Origin: Chersky-806 sp036502405
GTDB taxonomy: Bacteria > Actinomycetota > Acidimicrobiia > IMCC26256 > JAENVU01
Direction: 5' to 3'
NCBI GenBank assembly: GCA_036502405.1
Contig: DASXYP010000031.1
Location: forward strand, 32,304 to 96,303
Length of the DNA stretch: 64,000 nt
Below, in pieces: positions 24,527 to 32,150 of this stretch; positions within the stretch are counted from its first letter, which is position 1, and the number at the start of each line of letters is the position of its first letter. The notes under the pieces were generated by a model that ran no database searches, had not been told where the DNA came from, and saw only the letters and a list, made by a program, of their open reading frames with translations. The translations under genes and the position numbers were made by a program.

Positions 24527-25285
24527 CTAGAAGGTTCCGCCGTCCACCGCGACGCGCACGCCCGTCACGTACCGGCCGCCCGAGCCGACCAGGAACCGCA
24601 CGACGTCGGCGACCTCCTCGGGCGTGCACACGTGACCGAACGGCGACCGCGCGTCGAGCGTGCCGATGTCCTCGACCCCCATCGCACCCTTCACGAGTCG
24701 GCGCCCCATCTCCGTCGCGACGAGACCCGGCGCCACCACGTTGACGTGGATCCCGTTGCGCCGCTCCTCCTTGGCGAGCGTCATCGCGAGCGCCTCGAGC
24801 GCGGCCTTCGCCATGTTGTAGGGCGACGAGTTCGCGGCCAGGTGGGTGGTGGCGGCGCTGGAGATCATCACGACGTCGCCCCGATCGCGCTCTCGCATCG
24901 GCGGCACGAGCTCCTGGCAGAGGACGAACGCGCCGAGCGCGTGGGTGCGGAACAGCCGCTCGATCTCGGCGGGGTCCGTGTGGGCGACGTCCTGGCCACG
25001 CGACGCGATGCCCGCGCTGTGCACGAGGACGTCGATCGGGCCGAGCTGGTCGAGCGCCGTGCGGGCGAGGTTCCGGGCCTGGTCGACGTCGTCCACCGAC
25101 GCACCGATGGCCAGGGCCCGCCGGCCGAGGGCCTCGATCTCGGCGACGGTCGCGATCGCCGACTCCTCGTCCTTGCGGTAGCTGATCGCGACGTCGGCGC
25201 CGTCCCGGGCGAGGCCGAGCGCGACCTCGCGCCCGATGCCCCGACCGCCGCCGGTGACCAGCGCCGTACGACCCTTCGCGTCCAT
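24527..25285 (-). CDS. SDR-family oxidoreductase
   Basis: A 252-residue classical SDR: TGGGRGIG at 11-18, SAGI for the NAG motif, active site SSAATT plus YNMAK, and a C terminus VTGVRVAVDGGTF. Probably NADP-preferring (Arg in the glycine motif, ISYRKDEES after it). The ATG overlaps the enoyl-CoA hydratase stop (TGATG), with GAGGTGA just upstream. An in-frame GTG one codon earlier is possible. Coupling to an enoyl-CoA hydratase suggests a beta-oxidation-like role such as 3-hydroxyacyl-CoA oxidation (inference). Confidence 0.88.
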   Translation of the reverse strand: MDAKGRTALVTGGGRGIGREVALGLARDGADVAISYRKDEESAIATVAEIEALGRRALAIGASVDDVDQARNLARTALDQLGPIDVLVHSAGIASRGQDVAHTDPAEIERLFRTHALGAFVLCQELVPPMRERDRGDVVMISSAATTHLAANSSPYNMAKAALEALAMTLAKEERRNGIHVNVVAPGLVATEMGRRLVKGAMGVEDIGTLDARSPFGHVCTPEEVADVVRFLVGSGGRYVTGVRVAVDGGTF

Positions 25286-26109
25286 CACTTCACCTCACCG
25301 ACGTCGAAGCGGGGCGGTCGCTTCTCCAGGAACGCCGCCATCGCCTCCTGCATGTCACCGGCGAAGCTCGAGAGCAGCTGCGTGCGGTTCTCGAGGTCGA
25401 TGCCGGCCTGCAGGCTCCCGATCTCCAGCTGGCTCCACATGACCTCCTTGGTCATGCGGACCCCGAACGGCCCGTTGCCCAGGATCACCGCGGCCTTCGC
25501 GAGTGCCGTTTCGAGGAGCGCGTCGTCCGGGACGACGTCGGTCACGAGCCCGATCCGTTCGGCCTCGGCCGCGTCGGCGAACCGCCCGGTGAGCATCAGC
25601 TCGTAGGCGCGCGACGCGCCAACGAGCCGGGGCAGGATCCAGCTGGTGCCGATGTCGCACGCGGACAACCCGACCTTGATGAACGCGACGTTGAAGCGCG
25701 CGGACGACGCGGCGATGCGGATGTCGCTGCCGAGCGCGAGCGCGAGCCCGCCGCCCGAAGCCGCGCCGTTGACCGCGGCGATGATCGGCTGGGGCTGGCT
25801 GCGGAACGTCGGGATGAGGCCGGCGATGTACTGCTGCACCCGCAGCCCCGCGTGGACGGTCCCGGTGCGGGCCGGGCCGGGGATGTCGACGCCCTCGGCC
25901 AGGTCGAGCCCGGCGCAGAAGCCCGGGCCGGCGCCGGTGAGCACGATCACGCGGCACGTGGGATCTGCGCGCAGGTCGGCCAGCGCGGCGTACAGCCCGT
26001 CGAGCAGCGCGTAGTTCATCGCGTTGCGCCGCTCGGGCCGGTTCAGGGTGACGATCGCGACCTCGTCGGTCGACCGGTCGACGAGGACGGCGTCCTCGGT
26101 GGGACTCAT
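25285..26109 (-). CDS. Enoyl-CoA hydratase/isomerase family protein
   Basis: A 274-residue crotonase-fold protein. RPERRNAMNYALLDGL opens the fold, and the oxyanion-hole stretches are GFCAGLDLAEG and NGAASGGGLALALGSDIRIA. The two Glu of canonical hydratases are not obvious; the second region reads GLSACDIGTSWILPRLVG, as in many actinobacterial EchA paralogues with altered chemistry. The protein may therefore be an isomerase, hydrolase or a hydratase with another acid/base. The ATG lies after a weak purine run. The gene is second after the exonuclease gene (7-base gap) and coupled to the SDR gene. Confidence 0.88.
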   Translation of the reverse strand: MSPTEDAVLVDRSTDEVAIVTLNRPERRNAMNYALLDGLYAALADLRADPTCRVIVLTGAGPGFCAGLDLAEGVDIPGPARTGTVHAGLRVQQYIAGLIPTFRSQPQPIIAAVNGAASGGGLALALGSDIRIAASSARFNVAFIKVGLSACDIGTSWILPRLVGASRAYELMLTGRFADAAEAERIGLVTDVVPDDALLETALAKAAVILGNGPFGVRMTKEVMWSQLEIGSLQAGIDLENRTQLLSSFAGDMQEAMAAFLEKRPPRFDVGEVK

Positions 26110-26116
26110 CGGTGGT

Positions 26117-26992
26117 TCATCTCCTCGACTCGGCGAGCTGATGGGCGCGACGGGCGATCCCGTCCGCGCCGAGGCGGGTGCACCAGTCGTCGAAGGTCGA
26201 GTCGGGGCCGATCCACTCCCAGTCGTCGACGGTCCCGACCTCAGAATTCTCGCGGAGCGTCGCGAGCACCTTGAACAGGTCGGCGTCCTCACGCTGGGCC
26301 GCGAGGTTCGTGGCGAGCTTGACCGCCCCCCGGACGTCGACGGCCCAGTCCTTGGCCAGCGGCGGGATCTCCTCGAGGTGCCCGTAGTGCGCGAGCACGA
26401 TGGCCGTGGACTTCGCGCCCCAGCCGGGGATGCCCGGGAACCCGTCGGCGGTGTCGCCCACGAGCGCGAGGTAGTCCGGGATCGACTCCGGGAGCACCCC
26501 GAACTTGGCCTGCACGCCGGCCTCGTCGCGGATCGTGTTCGCCCGGCGGTCGAGCTGGACCACCCGGGCGCCGACGACGCACTGGCCGAGGTCCTTGTCC
26601 GGCGTGCAGATCACGACGCGCTCGACCCGGGCGTCCGCCGCCGCGACCCTCGCCGCGCTCGCGAGCCCGTCGTCCGCCTCGACGTCGACCATCGCCCACA
26701 CGGCCACCCCGAGCGCCCGCAGCGCGTCCTCGACGACGGGGAACTGCTCGAGCAGCACCGGATCCATGCCCGCGCTCGTCTTGTAGCCGTCGTAGAGGTC
26801 GTTGCGGAACGACTCGACGATGTGATCGGTCGCGACCCCGACGTGCGTCGCGCCGCCCTCGAGCATCGCGAGCACGGAGCCGACGACACCGCGCGTGGCC
26901 GCCACCTCCATGCCGTCCGGGTCCAGGTGCGACGGGACCGCGAAGTGGTGGCGGAACAGCTCATAGGTCCCGTCGACGAGGTGGACGTGCAT
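26117..26992 (-). CDS. 5'-3' exonuclease (flap endonuclease family)
   Basis: A 291-residue stand-alone homologue of the DNA polymerase I 5'-nuclease domain. Acidic metal-site residues appear in HLVDGTYELFR (first Asp), VDVEADDGLASAA and ICTPDKDLGQCV. The helix-hairpin-helix/H3TH motif is GDTADGFPGIPGWGAKSTA. These enzymes remove RNA primers and flaps in replication and repair. The start is ATG; an imperfect -10 (CAGGCT) sits eight bases before it. The two fatty-acid-type genes follow closely but look functionally unrelated. Confidence 0.9.
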   Translation of the reverse strand: MHVHLVDGTYELFRHHFAVPSHLDPDGMEVAATRGVVGSVLAMLEGGATHVGVATDHIVESFRNDLYDGYKTSAGMDPVLLEQFPVVEDALRALGVAVWAMVDVEADDGLASAARVAAADARVERVVICTPDKDLGQCVVGARVVQLDRRANTIRDEAGVQAKFGVLPESIPDYLALVGDTADGFPGIPGWGAKSTAIVLAHYGHLEEIPPLAKDWAVDVRGAVKLATNLAAQREDADLFKVLATLRENSEVGTVDDWEWIGPDSTFDDWCTRLGADGIARRAHQLAESRR

Positions 26993-27000
26993 GCGGCGTC

Positions 27001-27006
27001 AGCCTG
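27001..27006 (-). promoter_or_regulatory. -10-like element of the exonuclease gene
   Basis: CAGGCT on the minus strand, eight bases before the ATG; the first base departs from TANNNT. Confidence 0.35.
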
Positions 27007-27101
27007 TCACACCACTCGCCTGCGCCAGATCTCCCCTCGTCGATCGGGACACGGTGCGCAAGGCAGGCGACGACGGGCGGCTCCGTCGGGTGGCGGCATG
27101 A

Positions 27102-27107
27102 CAGGAT
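27102..27107 (+). promoter_or_regulatory. -10-like element of the potassium channel gene
   Basis: CAGGAT, seven bases before the GTG. Confidence 0.35.
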
Positions 27108-27114
27108 CACGGCC

Positions 27115-27843
27115 GTGCCCGACGAGTCGTTCCGCCAGCGACATCAGCGCAGCTTCATGCAGCGGTTCGCCGAGGGCGACACCTACGGGTCGCTGCTGGC
27201 CCTGATCCTGGTCGCCTACACGTTGATGGCGCTGGTCGAGAACACGAAGTGGTCGCGGACCATCGTGAGCGCGAGCTTCGGCGCGACGCTCCTGTTGGCG
27301 CTCCACACGTCGCACGTCCGCGGACGGGTCATCCGCGTCATGACCGTCGTCGTCGGTCTGTTCATCGTCTGGCAGGGCATCCTCGCGGCCGCCGACCACG
27401 AGCCGTTCGTCGGGGCCAGCTACGCCTTCGTCCTCCTGATCGTGGCGTCGCCGGCGGTGATCCTCGTCCGCATCTTCCGCCATCCGGTGATCAACGTGGA
27501 GACGATCCTCGGCGCAATCGACGCCTACCTGCTCCTCGGGATCTCGTTCGCCGCGGTCTACGGCGCGCTGGACGACATCGATCCCCACTTCTTCCGGCAG
27601 GGCTTCGCGACCGGGGTCCAGTACCTGTACTTCAGCTTCGTCGTGATCACGACGTTGGGCTTCGGCGACTTCACCCCGCGAACGGACCTGGGCCGGGTCG
27701 TGGTGAGCCTGGAGGCGCTGTTCGGTCAGCTCTTCCTCGTGACGGTCGTGGCGGTGCTCGTCGCCAACCTCGGTCGGGCGGCCCGGCCCACGCGGGCCGC
27801 GCCGGCGGGAGAAGACGACGCGGCGGAGCCGGACGGGCAGTAG
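27115..27843 (+). CDS. Two-pore-helix ion channel (Ion_trans_2 type, potassium-channel-like)
   Basis: A 242-residue membrane protein. Four hydrophobic helices are followed by a classical pore module at the C-terminal end: YLYFSFVVITTLGFGDFTPRT holds the pore helix and the filter TTLGFGD, then comes an inner helix VSLEALFGQLFLVTVVAVLVAN. The filter reads GFG rather than GYG, which occurs in some K+ channels. There is no RCK or cyclic-nucleotide domain; the cytosolic tail is short and acidic. Similar proteins occur widely in actinobacteria. The start is GTG. Confidence 0.88.
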   Translation: MPDESFRQRHQRSFMQRFAEGDTYGSLLALILVAYTLMALVENTKWSRTIVSASFGATLLLALHTSHVRGRVIRVMTVVVGLFIVWQGILAAADHEPFVGASYAFVLLIVASPAVILVRIFRHPVINVETILGAIDAYLLLGISFAAVYGALDDIDPHFFRQGFATGVQYLYFSFVVITTLGFGDFTPRTDLGRVVVSLEALFGQLFLVTVVAVLVANLGRAARPTRAAPAGEDDAAEPDGQ

Positions 27844-27864
27844 CGGGCGTCGCGGACCGGCCGA

Positions 27865-28962
27865 TCAGCCGGGGCGGACGCCGAACTGGAACGTCTCGCG
27901 CCACGCGGGCGAGATCTTCACGACGTCACCGGTCTGCGGCGCGTGGATCATCATGCCGCCGCCGATGTAGAGACCGACGTGGTGGTAGTCCGAGTAGAAG
28001 ACGACGATGTCGCCGGGCTGCAGCTGGCTCCATCCCACCTTCGGGAACGCGGCGGCCTGCGAGCCGGAGTAGTGGGCCATGCCGACCCCGGCGGCGCGCC
28101 ACGCCGCCATCGTGAGCCCGGAGCAGTCGAACGTGTTCGGGCCGGCGGTCGCGAAGACGTACGGCTTCCCCAGCTGCGCCCGTGCGTACGCGACTGCGAC
28201 CGCGGCCCGCGACGACGGCGATGGTGGGTTCGGGTTCTGCGGAGCTGGCGGCGGCGGGGGCGAGGAGGGCGGGTGCGGTGTCGTGACCGGAGCGGCGTGC
28301 GGCGGTGCGGCCGGCACCGGACCCGCACCGGTGCGCGCGGTCGAGCCCGTCGCGGAGCTGGCGACGAGCAGCGCACGGGGTGTGCCGACCGGACCCGCGC
28401 CGTCACCGTGCGGCGTCACCTTCGCGGCGGCCGCCGCGGCCGCCTCCGCCATCAGCTTGCGCCGAGCCGCGGCCGCCGCCTCGGTCTCGGCGCGGAGCCG
28501 GTCGCGCGCGGCGGTGGCGGTCTGCTCCTGCCGGGTGAGCCGCCCGAGCGTGCTGCTCAACCCGCGCAGCAGTGCCTGATCCGGCTTCGCCGCGGCCGCG
28601 ACGTACTGGGTCCGGCGCCCGAGGTCGTCGACGCTGTCCGTCTGGAGGACCGACGCGAGCCCGTCGCCCGAGGCGCCCTCGTAGAGCGAGGCGGAGCGGG
28701 CCCGCACGAGGGTCCGGACCTGCTCGACCCGGGTGCGCGTCGCCGCGAGGCGCTGCTCGGTGGCGTTGAGCACCGCCGAGGCCCGATCGAGCCGGAGCCG
28801 GCTGAGGTTGTACTGCTCGTTCAGGACGCCCAGGTCGCGGCCGGGGGCCGCCGTCTCCGTCGCCGGCGCCGCACCCGCCGGGCCGGCGAGCCCGACGCCG
28901 AGCGCGCCGAGCAGGGCGGCAGCCGCGACGGCGCGAGCAGCTCGGGTGGAACGGGAGGGCAC
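27865..28962 (-). CDS. Secreted NlpC/P60 (C40) peptidoglycan endopeptidase with coiled coil
   Basis: A 365-residue secreted cell-wall hydrolase. The signal peptide covers the first 30 residues (AAAALLGALGVGLAGPAGA). A coiled-coil region follows from about 40 to 180, a Pro/Ala/Thr-rich linker from about 185 to 235, and the NlpC/P60 domain to the end. Catalytic Cys is in NTFDCSGLTMAAW and His in HHVGLYIGGG; HAPQTGDVV follows. Residues 28-180 resemble the autoinhibitory helical domain of RipA-type proteins. It starts with GTG; no ATG precedes the signal peptide. It cuts D-Glu-mDAP type bonds in characterised relatives. Confidence 0.9.
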   Translation of the reverse strand: MPSRSTRAARAVAAAALLGALGVGLAGPAGAAPATETAAPGRDLGVLNEQYNLSRLRLDRASAVLNATEQRLAATRTRVEQVRTLVRARSASLYEGASGDGLASVLQTDSVDDLGRRTQYVAAAAKPDQALLRGLSSTLGRLTRQEQTATAARDRLRAETEAAAAARRKLMAEAAAAAAAKVTPHGDGAGPVGTPRALLVASSATGSTARTGAGPVPAAPPHAAPVTTPHPPSSPPPPPAPQNPNPPSPSSRAAVAVAYARAQLGKPYVFATAGPNTFDCSGLTMAAWRAAGVGMAHYSGSQAAAFPKVGWSQLQPGDIVVFYSDYHHVGLYIGGGMMIHAPQTGDVVKISPAWRETFQFGVRPG

Positions 28963-29008
28963 GCCCCTTTGTCGGCCGTACCACCCGCGGAGTTGAACGC
29001 GAATGCGG

Positions 29009-30025
29009 CTATTGCGGGGGAACGGCCGCGCCGGCGACGTGCGCCGGGTCGACCACCGGTGAAGGCGCGACCGGGTGCGCCAGGTCGGGCACCGGACCGG
29101 GCGGGTCGAGTCCGCGCCGGCGCGGCACCGCCTCGTACATCCCGAGCAGCACGGCGATCGTGGCGCTGAACACCGCGGTGGCTCCGGCGACGTGGAAGCC
29201 GACGAGGATCGCCGGCACACCGTTGAAGTACTGGGTGTACCCGAGCGCCGCCTGGGCCACCAGGAGCACGAGCAGCAGGCCGACGCGCGACATCACCCGG
29301 CGCGCGCCGGGATCCCGGCTCACCACCCAGAGGGTGACGAGCGTCAGACCGAGGAACACCATCACGCTCGTCCCGTGGATCCGCGCGACCTCGGGGACGC
29401 GGAAGTCGAGCCGCGTCGCCTTCAGCCGCGCATTGCTCCCCGCGTCGCCCGAGTGCGGGCCCGACCCGGTCACGACGGTGCCGGTCACCAGCACGACCGA
29501 TGCGCTGAGCACCAGCAGGCGGCCGAGCCACAGCGTCCCCCACCGCACCGACGGGCGGCTGCGGGCGTCGTCGGGGATCCCGGCGCGGTGGTACAGGACG
29601 ATCGCGTTCGCAAGCAGCACCGCGGAGAGGAGGAAGTGCCCCATCACGAACGGCGGGTCGAGGAGCTCCTCGACCACCAGCGCGCCGAGCACGATCTGGC
29701 CGATGAGGCCGACGACCAGGCCGAGCGAGAGCCACACCAGGTCGCCGCGGCGGGGCCGGCGCACGAGCGAGCCGAGGACGGCCACGATCACCGCGAGAGA
29801 CACCAGGCCGGTGACGACGCGGTTCGCGAACTCGATGTTCGCGTGGACCGAGTGCGACGCGCCCGAGGTCAGGTGCCCGTTCGTGCAGTTCGGCCAGTCC
29901 GGGCACCCGAGCCCCGAACCGGTCAGCCGGACGGCGGCGCCCGTGACGATGATCGCGGCGAGGAGGATCGCCGCCACCAGCGTGATCTGGCGGTAGGCGC
30001 GCGGCGAGATCCCGAGCCGTCCCAT
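29009..30025 (-). CDS. ctaA: Heme A synthase CtaA (COX15 family)
   Basis: A 338-residue eight-helix membrane protein that oxidises heme O to heme A. ITLVAAILLAAIIVTGAAVRLTGSGLGCPDWPNC is the family opening (here read in order over helix 1 and loop 1), with the loop cysteine pair typical of the Bacillus-type enzyme. The four heme-ligand histidines are in VHANIEFANR, VMGHFLLS, RIHGTSVMV and VGFHVAGA. The C-terminal 45 residues are Pro-rich and extra to the family. The ATG is nine bases after TACGAT. Confidence 0.93.
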   Translation of the reverse strand: MGRLGISPRAYRQITLVAAILLAAIIVTGAAVRLTGSGLGCPDWPNCTNGHLTSGASHSVHANIEFANRVVTGLVSLAVIVAVLGSLVRRPRRGDLVWLSLGLVVGLIGQIVLGALVVEELLDPPFVMGHFLLSAVLLANAIVLYHRAGIPDDARSRPSVRWGTLWLGRLLVLSASVVLVTGTVVTGSGPHSGDAGSNARLKATRLDFRVPEVARIHGTSVMVFLGLTLVTLWVVSRDPGARRVMSRVGLLLVLLVAQAALGYTQYFNGVPAILVGFHVAGATAVFSATIAVLLGMYEAVPRRRGLDPPGPVPDLAHPVAPSPVVDPAHVAGAAVPPQ

Positions 30026-30034
30026 TCGAGCGCC

Positions 30035-30040
30035 ATCGTA
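30035..30040 (-). promoter_or_regulatory. -10 of ctaA (leaderless)
   Basis: TACGAT on the minus strand, nine bases before the ATG. Confidence 0.45.
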
Positions 30041-30097
30041 GGTGTGGGTGCCCCGCGTCCGCTGATCAGCCGCGCGCTCGGAGCGCCAGACGAGCGG

Positions 30098-30679
30098 TCA
30101 GGTGGTCGCGGCGGGTGGGAAGGGGATCGCCGGGTCGTCGATGCCGTCGTCGCGCTCCACCCCGAACGCGTTGAGCGCGAACGACACGAGGTGGTATTGC
30201 CCGATCGCGAACACGAGGTCCATGCACTGCTGCTGGTCGTAGGTCTCGGTGAGCGTGGCCCAGGTCCCGTCGGAGATCGTCGAGTGGTCGTGCAGCTCGT
30301 CCACCGCGCGCAGGATCGCCGCGTCGTGAGCACTCCAGCCGGGTGCATCCGGGCCTGCCGCGATCCGGGCGACCTCCTCGTCGGTGATCCCCTCCCGCCG
30401 GCCGATCGCGACGTGCTGGCCCCACTCGTAGGGCGCGTCGCAACGCCACCCCGTCCGGAGGATGGCGAGCTCGCGGTCACGGCCCGAGAGCGTCGACTTC
30501 GTGAGCACGTGGTTGGCGAAGACGAGCCAGCGCTTCATGAGCTTCGGGTGCTGGGCCGTCGTCATGAAGACGTTGAGGACCTCGGCGTCGTCGCCCCGGA
30601 GCGTGGACAGCGCTCCGAGGAGCTCCCGGGTCTCGGGGTCCGCGTCGTCGAGGGACACCGGCTGGATGCGAGGGGTCAT
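30098..30679 (-). CDS. Carboxymuconolactone decarboxylase (AhpD-like) family protein
   Basis: A 193-residue helical protein of the CMD/AhpD superfamily: KRWLVFANHVLTKSTLSGRDRELAIL is the family core, followed by APYEWGQHVAIGRREGITDEEV. The CxxC of peroxidase-type AhpD is absent at this place (AILRTGWRCDAPYEWGQH has one Cys), so alkylhydroperoxidase activity is unlikely. The Glu and His of the EWGQH motif could serve a decarboxylase- or isomerase-like role. The ATG is six bases after a -10 that is shared, base for base, with the divergent hydrolase gene. Confidence 0.82.
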   Translation of the reverse strand: MTPRIQPVSLDDADPETRELLGALSTLRGDDAEVLNVFMTTAQHPKLMKRWLVFANHVLTKSTLSGRDRELAILRTGWRCDAPYEWGQHVAIGRREGITDEEVARIAAGPDAPGWSAHDAAILRAVDELHDHSTISDGTWATLTETYDQQQCMDLVFAIGQYHLVSFALNAFGVERDDGIDDPAIPFPPAATT

Positions 30680-30685
30680 CACGAC

Positions 30686-30695
30686 AGCCTACGGT
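30686..30695. promoter_or_regulatory. Shared symmetric -10 for two divergent leaderless genes
   Basis: The ten bases AGCCTACGGT contain TAGGCT on the minus strand and TACGGT on the plus strand, using the same central TA. Each hexamer is followed by six bases and a start codon: ATG of the AhpD-like gene leftwards, GTG of the alpha/beta hydrolase rightwards. This is the arrangement of a single bidirectional promoter. Confidence 0.6.
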
Positions 30696-30701
30696 GACGC
30701 C

Positions 30702-31595
30702 GTGGCGCAGATCCGGTACGACGAGTTCAGCTTCTTCCACGAGAACGCGGAGGAGGTGGGCCTGCAGTTCGTCCCACCGACCGTCGTGCGCGTGAGCGTC
30801 GACGTCGGCCCGAACCAGCGGGTCAGCGCGCTGCGCTGGGGCACCGGCGAGCCCGAGCTCGTGCTGCTGCACGGTGGTGCGCAGAACGCCCACACGTGGG
30901 ACACCGTGGCCCTCGCGCTCGGGCGGCCGCTCCTCGCGATCGACCTGCCCGGCCACGGCCACTCGGACTGGCGCGCCGACCACTCGTACTTCCCCGCCGA
31001 GAACGCACGCGCTGCGGCGACCGTGATCCGCGAGCTGGCGCCGAAAGCGCTGGCGGTCGTCGGCATGTCCCTCGGCGGGCTGACGGCGCTCGCATTGTCC
31101 CTGGACGCCCCCGAGCTCGTGCGGCGGTTGATCCTCGTCGACGTCACTCCCGGCGTCGACAAGGACAAGGCATCGGCGGTGATCTCGTTCATCGCCGGCC
31201 CGGAGTCGTTCGCCAGCTTCGACGAGATCCTCGAGCGGACCGTCGCGTTCAACCCGACACGGTCGGTCTCGTCACTGCGGCGCGGCATCCTGCACAACGC
31301 CGAGGAGCGCGCCGACGGGACCTGGGTCTGGCGCTACGAGCGCTTCGTGCTCCCGGACGACGCGGAGCTGCCCGAGTTCGGCGACATGTGGGAGGCGGTC
31401 GACGCGGTGCACGTCCCGCTGCTGCTCGTGCGCGGCGCGGACTCGCCGGTCGTCAGCGACGAGGACGTCGACGAGCTGCTCCGCCGACAGCCCGACGCGC
31501 GCGTCGCCGTCGTCGAAGGCGCGGGGCACAGCGTGCAGGGCGACCAACCGCTGGAGCTGGCCCGCCTCATCGAGGAGGACCTTCGCGGCACGTGA
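30702..31595 (+). CDS. Alpha/beta hydrolase
   Basis: A 297-residue alpha/beta-hydrolase. Oxyanion region LLHGGAQNAHTWD, DLPGHGHSDW, nucleophile elbow GMSLGG with Ser123, acid residue in VRGADSPVVSDED and His in VEGAGHSVQGDQP. An N-terminal extension of about 40 residues precedes the fold. No close substrate class can be named. The GTG start is fixed by the shared promoter: it lies six bases after TACGGT. Confidence 0.88.
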   Translation: MAQIRYDEFSFFHENAEEVGLQFVPPTVVRVSVDVGPNQRVSALRWGTGEPELVLLHGGAQNAHTWDTVALALGRPLLAIDLPGHGHSDWRADHSYFPAENARAAATVIRELAPKALAVVGMSLGGLTALALSLDAPELVRRLILVDVTPGVDKDKASAVISFIAGPESFASFDEILERTVAFNPTRSVSSLRRGILHNAEERADGTWVWRYERFVLPDDAELPEFGDMWEAVDAVHVPLLLVRGADSPVVSDEDVDELLRRQPDARVAVVEGAGHSVQGDQPLELARLIEEDLRGT

Positions 31596-31789
31596 GCCGG
31601 AACATCTGCCCCGTGTGTCCGTGCTGCCACGGAGCGTGTTCAGCGTCGCGCAGACAGTGCGAAAGGGCGCCGGATTTGCGCCGATCGCCGGGTTCGCGTT
31701 GCCACGGCTGAGCGTGGCGGGTAGACCCGATCATCATCTTCGATCCGGGCCCGCGCGCCCTCGTACCCCGCATCCGGCAGACCGCAGCC

Positions 31790-32119
31790 GTGCCGGCGCG
31801 CTCCGTCCGGGCGACCGCGGTCCTCTTCGCCGTCGGCTCGCTGCTGACCCTCGTCGACGCGCTGATGACGCACGCGCTGCTGCGCCAGGACGGCTTCGGC
31901 GAGCGGTGGGCGCCGGTGCGGGCACTGATGGACGCGGTCGGGGTCGACATCGCGCTCGCCATCTGCGCGGTCCTCGCGGTCGGGGCCATGGCGGCCGTCG
32001 CGTGGGCGTCCGTCCGGGCGCGCCCGGCCATCGCGTCACTGTCCTTCGTCGTGCTGTGCGCGGTCGTGGCGGTACGGGTCTGCGGTTGCGTGAACAACTT
32101 CGGGGTCATGCTGGGCTGA
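31790..32119 (+). CDS. Small membrane protein, unknown
   Basis: A 109-residue protein with three predicted membrane helices (AVLFAVGSLLTLVDALMTHA; DIALAICAVLAVGAMAAVAWA; SLSFVVLCAVVAVRVCGCVN). A motif-like VDALMTHALL in helix 1 and NNFGV near the end recall DUF5658-type small membrane proteins, but I am not sure. The start is GTG, with no clear promoter hexamer. The preceding 194 bases contain only short hairpins such as GGCGC/GCGCC and no gene I can support. Confidence 0.55.
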   Translation: MPARSVRATAVLFAVGSLLTLVDALMTHALLRQDGFGERWAPVRALMDAVGVDIALAICAVLAVGAMAAVAWASVRARPAIASLSFVVLCAVVAVRVCGCVNNFGVMLG

Positions 32120-32128
32120 CCGCTCACC

Positions 32129-32150
32129 GGGCGCCGGAGTCCCGGCGCCC
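32129..32150. terminator. Strong hairpin between small membrane protein and flavoprotein genes
   Basis: GGGCGCCGG, a four-base loop and CCGGCGCCC form a 9-bp perfect stem. It starts nine bases after one stop codon and ends immediately before the next ATG. It should terminate most upstream transcription or act as an attenuator for the oxidoreductase gene. Confidence 0.6.

Noticed and set aside
24467..25606. Long plus-strand frame opposite the SDR/enoyl-CoA hydratase genes
   Set aside because: It lies antisense to two well-supported genes and shows the Arg/His/Asp-rich shadow composition.
31596..31789. Possible small RNA or missed tRNA in the 194-base gap
   Set aside because: Short stems (GGCGC/GCGCC, CACG/CGTG) exist but no cloverleaf, T-loop sequence or promoter-terminator pair could be built.
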